Notes under the pieces: model-generated
What the model saw: the letters and a program-made list of their open reading frames with translations, nothing else
Told to the model about the DNA's origin: nothing
Database searches by the model: none
Shown: in pieces, positions 26,097-33,241 of the stretch
How the letters are laid out: every line of letters starts with the position of its first letter
Position numbering within the stretch: position 1 is the stretch's first letter
Made by a program: the position numbers and the translations under genes
Assembly (NCBI RefSeq): GCF_003628445.1
Contig: NZ_RBZO01000004.1
Coordinates: 1 to 64,000, forward strand
DNA from: Oceanobacillus bengalensis
GTDB lineage: Bacteria > Bacillota > Bacilli > Bacillales > Amphibacillaceae
Length of the DNA stretch: 64,000 nucleotides
Direction of reading: 5' to 3'

Positions 26097-27707
26097 TTAT
26101 TCTTCCATCAACATTCTTATAAGTTCTTCAAGTAAAATTGGTGTTTGCTCAAATGCATTTTTAATATGCAAGCGTTCAGAACGTTTATGTGCATCCTTTC
26201 CAAATGGCCCAACATTTAGTACAGGGGCATTCAATTGTTGCATTTCAGGAAAAGGAATGGAATACGTATCCATCCACACTGGTGTATTCTCTTCAAAAGC
26301 TGACCATCCCTCCTCCGTCCCCTCGTAATTTACATAACTCAAATCACAAATCCCGTTAAAGTAATGCACTTGTTTAATGGGCAAATGAAACTTAGCCATC
26401 GCTGTTTCCGATACAAAATCAACACATTTTTTAACGAGTTCGTTTTCGGACGAATTAACTGCTGGATAGTATGGAGGAGCAAATAAAATCACAATTGCTG
26501 GCGCTAGTTCTTGACAATGGATCATTAATTTGTCGACAATTCGTAATGATTTTTCCCGATCATCTAACCCATCTTGATAATAAATATCTGCTTTTATTTC
26601 TGCAATGGCAGCTTCCCCTAACTTTTTCATCGCATATTCAAGTAAATCCTTATATTTTACAACTTTTACTTTCCCAATTGGATTTACATTAAATCGCTTA
26701 CATTTTTCTTCATAATCTTGATTTAATTTTTGTACAGCACGATTTGCGACCTGCTCATAAATATCAAACACCTCAGAAGCACTTCGTTTCATAACAAAAA
26801 TATTGTAAAGGGCAGAAGAACGATACGGTGTTTGTGTAGAATATGCTAGACTTAAATCTGCTTGCTGTAATGTTAATGGAAGTGGAGTTGTTTCTCCCAT
26901 TACATTTTCCACAAAGCTGTCGTTCCATTCCATTTCCTTAGTAAGAAAAGAAGCAATGTATGGTGAAGTTAATCCACTGAGCGGTTCTCCTGCATGAGTT
27001 TCTTTCCCGTAAAACAAAGCCGCGCCAAGTATCTTACCAATCGTCCCACTGTAAATGAAAAAGTCATGATTTTTTGGATTAATCGAAAAAACAGGTTCAC
27101 TATTTAAAAATAATTTAAAAGATAAATGATGTGTTTTCTGTATTTCCAATAGTGTTGGTACAGCACATCGCATTCCTGATGAATTCACTTCTTCATCCGG
27201 AACAGTAAGTAACAACAAATTAATTGGCCATTGTTCTATACTCGCCTTTTCAATAAGGCGCATATGCAAAACCAATCCCATTTTCATATCCATTGCACCA
27301 CGTCCGAATAAATATTCACCAGTATTTAAATCTTCTAGCACATCATGAGGTAATTTCGCTTGGTTTTCCATCCATACTTTGGTTAATTCTTCTGGATGTG
27401 TGGCTAATGCTTCGAAGTCACCATATTCTTCTGTATTAACTGTATCAAAGTGACTAATTAGTACGATTGTTTCTGTCGCATCTGGATGTTTATATAAAGC
27501 AGTCAAGAATTTCCTCCGCATATCTGCATCATGGAGTTCAAGATATGTTGGATTTTCCCCGAAATATTCTAGGTCTTGTAACTTTGCCTGTAATTTGATA
27601 GGAAACTCGCGCTCCCCTTCAGTTAAGGTTACACTTTTCCAGCTTACAAGTTCATCTAGTAAGATTCGTAATTGATCTGGTGTCTGCCATCTTGTTTGTG
27701 TCTTCAA
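26097..27707 (-). CDS. rocB: M20-family peptidase, RocB type
   Basis: 536 residues from a TTG at 27707 with AGGAGG 9 bases ahead; ATG at 27773 has no site. The M20 metal site is seen as VLISHFDTV (near residue 85), FGRGAMDMKMG (near 137) and VPDEEVNSSG (near 175). The long form with a C-terminal region GRPFG-like GPFGKDAHKRSERLH is typical of Bacillus RocB, named from the arginine-utilisation cluster. RocB's reaction is still unproved; a peptide or acyl-amino acid hydrolase is expected. No roc genes adjoin here. Confidence 0.9.
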   Translation of the reverse strand: MKTQTRWQTPDQLRILLDELVSWKSVTLTEGEREFPIKLQAKLQDLEYFGENPTYLELHDADMRRKFLTALYKHPDATETIVLISHFDTVNTEEYGDFEALATHPEELTKVWMENQAKLPHDVLEDLNTGEYLFGRGAMDMKMGLVLHMRLIEKASIEQWPINLLLLTVPDEEVNSSGMRCAVPTLLEIQKTHHLSFKLFLNSEPVFSINPKNHDFFIYSGTIGKILGAALFYGKETHAGEPLSGLTSPYIASFLTKEMEWNDSFVENVMGETTPLPLTLQQADLSLAYSTQTPYRSSALYNIFVMKRSASEVFDIYEQVANRAVQKLNQDYEEKCKRFNVNPIGKVKVVKYKDLLEYAMKKLGEAAIAEIKADIYYQDGLDDREKSLRIVDKLMIHCQELAPAIVILFAPPYYPAVNSSENELVKKCVDFVSETAMAKFHLPIKQVHYFNGICDLSYVNYEGTEEGWSAFEENTPVWMDTYSIPFPEMQQLNAPVLNVGPFGKDAHKRSERLHIKNAFEQTPILLEELIRMLMEE

Positions 27708-27930
27708 ATCATAAAACCTCCTTATGTTTTGCTCTAACTCTAGGAAGATATTAACCTTTTTAAATAATTCCATTATATCATGTAATCAGAATCTATTATA
27801 TTTTTAGATTCAGTTATATGACAACATATTTTCTAATAAAGTCATAAGCAAGAGAGTAGTACGATAAAATAATAATAGCGACTGAAATGTATGCTTCTTT
27901 ACATACGAAAATGAAGGGTGGAACGAATTA

Positions 27931-28821
27931 TTGTTAAACCACATGAAGGTACTTATTATCGGGGGAGATAACCGCTACTTAGAAGTAATAAAGATACTAA
28001 CCTTAAGACAAGCAAGTGTTTTTGTTGCAGGTTATGAACACATGACCTTTGAACATCCAAATATCACACATTGTGTTCTTACAGAAGTTAATTTTAGTAA
28101 GATTGATGCCATCCTTTTACCAGTTCCTGGAACAGATATAAATGGTGAAGTTGAAGCGACTTATTCGAATGAGATTATTAAACTCACGAAAGATATGCTA
28201 GAGAAAACACCAGAGCATTGTGTGATCTATACTGGAATTACCAATACTTACTTAGATAACTTAGGAGCAAAAACAAATCGTACCGTTTTGCCTTTGTTCA
28301 AGCGAGATGATATTGCAATCTACAATTCGATGCCTACTGCAGAAGCGACATTACAACTTGCAATTGAAGAAACAGATGTTACGATACATGGTTCAAATGT
28401 AATGATTGTTGGTTTTGGCCGAATAGGTATAACCTTAGCACGTTACTTCTCTGCCATTGGAGCAAATGTGACCATTACCGCTAGGAATCCAGCTCACTTT
28501 GCTCGCGCACAGGAAATGGGCTTAAACGCGATACCTACTGGCAGAATAGAAGAAGCAATTATTGATATGGACATTTGTATTAATACAGTACCATTCCTCA
28601 TCATTAACTCTGACGTTATCGCCAATATGGGTACATCATCGCTAATTATCGATCTTGCTTCAAAACCAGGTGGTACAGATTTTGACTATGCTTCTAAGCA
28701 AGGTATCAAGGCAATTCATGCACTTGGGCTACCTGGAAAAACAGCACCTAAAACAGCGGGAAACATTATTGGAGAAGTATTGGTAACATTATTAATGGAA
28801 ATCGATAACGGCAAACAATAG
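27931..28821 (+). CDS. dpaA: Dipicolinate synthase subunit A
   Basis: 296 residues from TTG (GGGTGGA ahead), matching the MLTGLK-type start of Bacillus DpaA (SpoVFA). A Rossmann motif, VMIVGFGRIGITLARYFSAIGA, is near residue 155; HALGLPGKTAPKTAGNIIGEV near the end is characteristic. With DpaB it converts dihydroxy-tetrahydrodipicolinate to dipicolinic acid in the mother cell during sporulation. The expected partner dpaB and the asd/dapG neighbours are missing; a terminator follows directly. CATACGAAA (27902-27910) is only a partial sigma-K -10. Confidence 0.93.
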   Translation: MLNHMKVLIIGGDNRYLEVIKILTLRQASVFVAGYEHMTFEHPNITHCVLTEVNFSKIDAILLPVPGTDINGEVEATYSNEIIKLTKDMLEKTPEHCVIYTGITNTYLDNLGAKTNRTVLPLFKRDDIAIYNSMPTAEATLQLAIEETDVTIHGSNVMIVGFGRIGITLARYFSAIGANVTITARNPAHFARAQEMGLNAIPTGRIEEAIIDMDICINTVPFLIINSDVIANMGTSSLIIDLASKPGGTDFDYASKQGIKAIHALGLPGKTAPKTAGNIIGEVLVTLLMEIDNGKQ

Positions 28822-28831
28822 GAACCCTTAT

Positions 28832-28866
28832 AAAGAAGCAGTTAAAGCGCTGCTTCTCTTTTTATT
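28832..28866 (+). terminator. Terminator of dpaA
   Basis: AAAGAAGCAG (28832-28841) pairs with CTGCTTCTCTTTTT, followed by a T-run, about 10 bases past the dpaA stop codon. It rules out a close cotranscribed dpaB. Confidence 0.85.
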
Positions 28867-28963
28867 TGCAAATACTTGTTACTAAGGTGTAAAAAGAGAA
28901 ATTCTAGGTGAAAATGATAATAAAACTTCTAACGAATATTACGATAAGATTGGAGGGTTTATT

Positions 28964-29380
28964 ATGAAGAAAAAACACTATTACATACTAATATCAATGT
29001 TTCTAATCCTATTTATTGCTGGGTGTGCTGATGATGAAAGTGAACAGAAAGAAGAGGAGTTTCAGGAATCTGCTGAAAAAGATGCTAATATTGTTTTTGC
29101 AGAAGAATTTGTTATGTTTCTTAATGAAGGTAGATATGAAGATGCAACCGAGTATTACGATGAAACAATGAAAGATGAGTTGCCTGCTTCAGAACTTGAA
29201 GAAGCATGGACATCTCTTGAAGAACAATTTGGAAGCTTCGTTAGTCAAGAATACCAATCAACAGAAAAATTAGAGGGGTATGATGTTGTATTAATCAATG
29301 GTTCATTTGAAGAACAGGACGTGGTTTTTCAAATAACGCTTGACCAAAATGAGAAAATTGCTGGCTTTTATGTAAAATAA
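28964..29380 (+). CDS. DUF3887-like lipoprotein
   Basis: 138 residues with a lipoprotein signal ending in LFIAGC (Cys about 21). After an acidic linker comes a domain of about 90 residues (AEEFVMFLNEGRYEDATEYY to VVFQITLDQNEKIAGFYV) with the DUF3887 pattern, a nuclear transport factor 2-like fold of unknown role. GGAGG precedes the ATG. It should lie on the outer face of the membrane. It has its own terminator. Confidence 0.85.
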   Translation: MKKKHYYILISMFLILFIAGCADDESEQKEEEFQESAEKDANIVFAEEFVMFLNEGRYEDATEYYDETMKDELPASELEEAWTSLEEQFGSFVSQEYQSTEKLEGYDVVLINGSFEEQDVVFQITLDQNEKIAGFYVK

Positions 29381-29391
29381 GTCAAAAAGAC

Positions 29392-29440
29392 AAGAAATCA
29401 AGAGAATAAGTAAACGAATATTTCTCTTGATTTCTTTTTT
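29392..29440 (+). terminator. Terminator of the DUF3887 lipoprotein gene
   Basis: AAGAAATCAAGAGAA (29392-29406) and TTCTCTTGATTTCTT (29422-29436) form a perfect 15-bp stem with a T-run. Confidence 0.9.
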
Positions 29441-29554
29441 TCCCAGAACTGTCAACTAACTCAAAAAAGGAAATTTATGAAACAGTCGATTTTTAAGAAA
29501 GTTATTGATGATTGAACTTTACTTAAGTCCACATAAAGAATTCTACAGTTGTAA

Positions 29555-30523
29555 TTATGTAATGTAAAAACTAGCCCCATCCACTATTTCTATTTCAGGA
29601 TATTCCTTTAGATCTTCCATTAGTTTGTAGAGAGCTCCATCCTTTTGTTTTGCTTCAATCATACAATCAATTTGTGGAACACTACCTTTAATTTCTTGCA
29701 AAAAACCCATAAACATTTTGCTATCTACATAATCAGCATGCGCACGAAACTTTTGTTCAGACTTCGGACTGGATATGTGCATTTTCACTGGAAGAATTGA
29801 TGACTCCCATGTAGTAACAATACGATCCCACTCGTTATACCAATTAGAATCAATATGATGAGCAATATGATGATGATAATCAAAAACAAGTGGAATACCC
29901 AACTTTTCACATAAATACAATGTTTCTTTCATCGTAAAGGTTTTATCATCATTTTCTAGAATAACCATTTCTTGTAAATCTACAGATACGTATGCCCAAT
30001 TTTCAATAAAGCGTTCTAACGCCTTCTCTCTATCTCCATATCCACCGCCCACATGCATTACACAACGATGTTCTGGGTTCAAACCAAATCCCTTCAGTAA
30101 ACGATGATGCATCCTTAACGTTTTGATCGCACTCGATAATACTTCTTTTCTGGGAGAATTAATTAAAACAAAATGATCTGCATGGAAATCTAATCTTAAG
30201 GATTCGTACACTTTAATAAACTTTCTTAAATCACTTAAAGAACGCTTTAAAGCTTTCATATAATTCCATTCAGAGGTTTCAGGATGATCAGCTAATGGAA
30301 TTAATTTAGATGAAATACGGTAAAAATGGATATCATTCGCAACATTATACCTTAGTAGTCTGAGTAAATTATTTAAATTGGTATTTGATATAGCCTCTAA
30401 CTTCCGAAGCGCTGCCTCTCTATCTTTAATTTGTGAAAATCGAGCATATGTCATGGTCTTTGATGTGGAGCTATTTTGCAGTTGCGTACTAATTGCTGAA
30501 TATCCTAATCGAACCAGTGTCAA
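29555..30523 (-). CDS. uvsE: UV DNA damage endonuclease
   Basis: 322 residues from TTG (AGGGGAG 7-8 bases ahead); ATG at 30544 lacks a site. A TIM-barrel enzyme of the UVDE family: LVRLGYSAIS, YNVANDIHFYRISSKLIPLADHP, MHVGGGYGDREKAL, LENDDKTFTMKETL, VFDYHHHIAHH and HISSPKSEQKFRAHADYVD hold the metal ligands (His, Glu, Asp). It nicks DNA 5' of UV photoproducts, an alternative to UvrABC. The gene stands alone and no LexA box is seen. Confidence 0.94.
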   Translation of the reverse strand: MTLVRLGYSAISTQLQNSSTSKTMTYARFSQIKDREAALRKLEAISNTNLNNLLRLLRYNVANDIHFYRISSKLIPLADHPETSEWNYMKALKRSLSDLRKFIKVYESLRLDFHADHFVLINSPRKEVLSSAIKTLRMHHRLLKGFGLNPEHRCVMHVGGGYGDREKALERFIENWAYVSVDLQEMVILENDDKTFTMKETLYLCEKLGIPLVFDYHHHIAHHIDSNWYNEWDRIVTTWESSILPVKMHISSPKSEQKFRAHADYVDSKMFMGFLQEIKGSVPQIDCMIEAKQKDGALYKLMEDLKEYPEIEIVDGASFYIT

Positions 30524-30624
30524 ATTGAAAACTCCCCTATTCATTCTTTTTATAACAGGAGTATTCCCTGAATATTCTTTTTCATAATGGCTATTTTCGT
30601 ACTGTTTATCTATTCTTTAGCATC

Positions 30625-31027
30625 GTAGTTGATTTAAACTGCGAGGTAACAATAATTTGGGAAATTTTCTTGAGAGAGCTTATCAAGTTCATTTGAAGAG
30701 AATTTTGCTCAATTTCAATCTTGAGAAGGCTTATCAAGTTCATTTCATGAGGGTTTTGCTCTATTTTAATCTTGAGAAGGCTTATCAAGTTCATTTGAAG
30801 AGGATTTTGCTCTATTTCAACCTTGAGAAGGCTTTTCAAGTTCATTTGAAGAGAATTTTGCTCTATTTCAATCTTGAGAAGGCTTATCAAGTTCATTTCA
30901 AGAGAATTTTGCTCTATTTCATTCTTGATAGCTCCGTTGAGTATTGGCATTCATAATTCTTTATTGATCTTGAGAGTACAAGCAAGATATTTTTTTAAGT
31001 TCGATGTTACCTCACAGTTTACATACA
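30625..31027. repeat. Repeat element with 51-bp tandem array (copy 6)
   Basis: Terminal inverted repeats: GTTGATTTAAACTGCGAGGTAAC (from about 30628) and the complement of GTTACCTCACAGTTTACAT (31006-31024). Inside are about five copies of a 51-bp unit (GCTTATCAAGTTCATTT, then AAGAGAATTTTGCTCTATTT, then CAATCTTGAGAAG). The unit length is a multiple of three, so repetitive open frames run on both strands (30606-30950 and 30657-30956); they have no ribosome binding site and are not genes. Confidence 0.85.
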
Positions 31028-31075
31028 TGGCTTCAAAGTAACAATTTTACTTAATAAAATCCTTCTTAATAGAAT

Positions 31076-31122
31076 AAAAAAAGAACAGAATACGATTTAT
31101 TACGCAGTCTGTCCTTTTTTAT
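31076..31122 (-). terminator. Terminator of the tRNA operon
   Basis: AAAAAAAGAACAGA (31076-31089) faces TCTGTCCTTTTTT (31108-31120); on the minus strand the stem ends in a T-run behind tRNA-Pro. Confidence 0.85.
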
Positions 31123-31168
31123 TATACTTAGTAATATTATAGTAATTTATGTATCTATCAAAATATTA

Positions 31169-31242
31169 TCGGGAAGACAGGATTTGAACCTGCGACCCCT
31201 TGGTCCCAAACCAAGTGCTCTACCAAGCTGAGCTACTTCCCG
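31169..31242 (-). tRNA. tRNA-Pro (TGG)
   Basis: Acceptor CGGGAAG/CTTCCCG, D-arm TAGCTCAGCTTGGTAGAGC, anticodon loop with TGG between CTTGG and CCAAG, T-loop GGTTCAAATCC. No encoded CCA. Last gene of the tRNA operon. Confidence 0.97.
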
Positions 31243-31247
31243 CAGTG

Positions 31248-31324
31248 TGGCGCGCCCGAGAGGAGTCGAACCCCTAACCTCTTGATCCGTAGTCAAACGC
31301 TCTATCCAATTGAGCTACGGGCGC
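31248..31324 (-). tRNA. tRNA-Arg (ACG)
   Basis: Acceptor GCGCCCG/CGGGCGC, anticodon ACG in the loop CTACGGA, T-loop GGTTCGACTCC, discriminator G and an encoded CCA (31248-31250 on the minus strand). Anticodon A34 would be modified to inosine. Confidence 0.97.
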
Positions 31325-31327
31325 GAA

Positions 31328-31416
31328 TGGTGCCGAGGACCGGAATCGAACCGGTACGGTAGTCACCTACCGCAGGATTTTAAGTCCTGTGCGTCTGCCA
31401 GTTCCGCCACCCCGGC
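31328..31416 (-). tRNA. tRNA-Leu (TAA)
   Basis: Class II tRNA with a long variable arm. Acceptor GCCGGGG/CCTCGGC, anticodon TAA (ACTTAAAATC), T-loop GGTTCGATTCC, encoded CCA at the 3' end (31328-31330). Confidence 0.97.
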
Positions 31417-31428
31417 AAAGAGTATTTC

Positions 31429-31503
31429 TGGAGCGGAAGACGGGATTCGAACCCGCGACCCCCACCTTGGCAAGGTGATGTTCTACCACTGAACTACTTC
31501 CGC
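31429..31503 (-). tRNA. tRNA-Gly (GCC)
   Basis: Acceptor GCGGAAG/CTTCCGC, anticodon GCC in the loop TTGCCAA, T-loop GGTTCGAATCC, discriminator T with an encoded CCA. Confidence 0.97.
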
Positions 31504-31608
31504 GCTTGAACAGGATGTTCTGACTTCTGTGTTTGTCACAAAGGTTTTCGATGGGACGAGTAAGCACAGTCCCAGGACGTGACAGAATTTCCTTAATATT
31601 TGTAATGA

Positions 31609-31693
31609 TGGTGCGGGTGAAGGGAGTCGAACCCCCACATCCGAAGATACTAGATCCTAAGTCTAGCGCGTCTGCCAATTCCGCCACACCCGC
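31609..31693 (-). tRNA. tRNA-Leu (TAG)
   Basis: Class II tRNA. Acceptor GCGGGTG/CACCCGC, anticodon TAG in CTTAGGA, T-loop GGTTCGACTCC, encoded CCA. About 105 bases without an RNA gene separate it from tRNA-Gly. Confidence 0.97.
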
Positions 31694-31697
31694 AAAA

Positions 31698-31773
31698 TGG
31701 TGAGCCATGAAGGATTCGAACCTTCGACCCTTTGATTAAAAGTCAAATGCTCTACCGACTGAGCTAATGGCTC
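31698..31773 (-). tRNA. tRNA-Lys (TTT)
   Basis: Acceptor GAGCCAT/ATGGCTC, anticodon TTT in the loop CTTTTAA, T-loop GGTTCGAATCC, encoded CCA. Confidence 0.97.
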
Positions 31774-31784
31774 ATATAAAAAAG

Positions 31785-31860
<76 letters not shown>

Positions 31861-31894
31861 AATTGTAAGTTATATTTTCAAAAACGACTTTAAT

Positions 31895-31924
31895 AATATA
31901 ACATAACACAAACAATCATGTCAA
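31895..31924 (-). promoter_or_regulatory. Promoter of the tRNA operon
   Basis: On the minus strand: TTGACA (31919-31924), 18 bases, TATATT (31895-31900), about 35 bases before tRNA-Thr. A consensus -35 fits a strong stable-RNA promoter; no 16S/23S/5S genes lie upstream. Confidence 0.8.
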
Positions 31925-32180
31925 TAGCTTCATTTAAAGTGTTCAAAAGTAACGAAGCATTTCAACAGCAAAAAGCATACTACACCTTAGTTTGTAAAAA
32001 GTCAACCATTTAAAGCACTATTCCTTAGGGCATGTCGCAAAATAGTTACTTCATATTATATAATATTATTCTTTAGATTCACTACTAAAATTCCCCCCAT
32101 AATAAAATGTGCAAAATTTTCCTTTAAGTCCAAAATCATTCAAACATTCTTGAACGTTTTGTGAAGTTTTTCTCAAACTC
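31925..32180. other. Intergenic region between tRNA and qox promoters
   Basis: AT-rich spacer between the divergent tRNA and qox operons. I see no open frame with a ribosome binding site, no repeat of the families in this window and no RNA structure beyond short AT palindromes (ATATTATATAATATTAT near 32055). Confidence 0.5.
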
Positions 32181-32209
32181 TTGTAATTAATGAAATCCAA
32201 TCATAATAT
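32181..32209 (+). promoter_or_regulatory. Promoter of qoxABCD
   Basis: TTGTAA (32181-32186), 17 bases, TAATAT (32204-32209), about 53 bases before the qoxA start. A fair sigma-A match. Confidence 0.5.
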
Positions 32210-32261
32210 ATGTAAGTATTAAACTAACTAAAAGGTTAGAAAAGTAGAAAGGGGTAACTCC

Positions 32262-33185
32262 ATGAAACAAAAATGGGCCTTACTAGCATTAGTTTTCACT
32301 ATCGTGACAGTGTTAATAGGTTGCGAGCCTTTGCTTGTTCTAGATCCTAAAGGGCCACAAGCAGAAACATTATCAAACACAATTTGGTTATCCATTATAA
32401 CAATGGCAGTAATTGTAATTGTCGTAATTACACTTTTGGTGATAGTGTTAGTAAAATATCGCGCATCTAAACAACCAGATGATTATGAACCCCCACACAT
32501 TGAAGGGAATCCAATCTTAGAAGGTATTATTATTGGAATACCAATACTGATTGTAGCATTTTTATCGGTTGTATCGGTTGTATCAACTTATCAAGTTGAA
32601 TCAGTACCAGAAGGATATGAAGACAAGGAACCATTAGTAATTTATGCATCATCATCTAATTGGAAATGGCACTTCAGTTATCCTGAAGAAGACATTGAAA
32701 CGTTAAATTACGTTTTCCTTCCAACAGATCGTCCAGTTGAATTCAGATTATATTCATTTGGACCAATTACAAGTTTTTGGATACCACAGTTAGGCGGGCA
32801 AAAATACGCAATGGCTGATATGGTTACTACTTTACATCTTGCTGCTGAAGAAACAGGAGATTTTGTAGGTCGAAATGCAAACTTTAGTGGTGAAGGTTTT
32901 GCTGAAAACACCTTTATAGCAACTGTCCTATCACCAGACGAATATGATACATGGATAGAAGAAATCCACGCTACAGCTGACCCAATAACTGAAGATAAAT
33001 TTGACGAGTTATTAGAACCTGGTCATCTTGGTCAGATGACATTCACTGGAACACATTTAGATTTCTTACCAGCGCCAGAAGGAGAGCACGGTGGACATAA
33101 CCATGGTTCAGATGACTCGAATACAGAGTCACACGATGAAATGGATCATGAGCACGAACACGAATCAGAACATAGCAATCACTAA
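32262..33185 (+). CDS. qoxA: Cytochrome aa3 quinol oxidase subunit II
   Basis: 307 residues: lipoprotein signal ending VLIGC (Cys about 21), two transmembrane helices (about 40-65 and 85-110) and an extracytoplasmic cupredoxin domain (NWKWHFSYPEEDIETLNYVF to IATVLSPDEYDTW). The CuA cysteines are absent, which marks a quinol rather than a cytochrome c oxidase. The C-terminal 35 residues are a His/Asp/Glu-rich tail (GEHGGHNHGSDDS... HEHEHESEHSNH), unlike the Lys-rich tail I recall for Bacillus subtilis QoxA. First gene of qoxABCD; AAAGGGG ahead of the ATG. Confidence 0.93.
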   Translation: MKQKWALLALVFTIVTVLIGCEPLLVLDPKGPQAETLSNTIWLSIITMAVIVIVVITLLVIVLVKYRASKQPDDYEPPHIEGNPILEGIIIGIPILIVAFLSVVSVVSTYQVESVPEGYEDKEPLVIYASSSNWKWHFSYPEEDIETLNYVFLPTDRPVEFRLYSFGPITSFWIPQLGGQKYAMADMVTTLHLAAEETGDFVGRNANFSGEGFAENTFIATVLSPDEYDTWIEEIHATADPITEDKFDELLEPGHLGQMTFTGTHLDFLPAPEGEHGGHNHGSDDSNTESHDEMDHEHEHESEHSNH

Positions 33186-33241
33186 AACTAGATTTACAAC
33201 AACTAGATTTACAGATATCATCTCTTGAAAGGAGAACAGAC

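Noticed and set aside
30606-30956. Repetitive protein genes on either strand
   Set aside because: Open frames follow from the 51-base unit length; both strands are equally open, without ribosome binding sites, and the array is bounded by terminal repeats.
31310-31708. Open frames across the tRNA genes
   Set aside because: The stretch is explained by tRNA-Leu, tRNA-Gly and tRNA-Leu; the frames are by-products.
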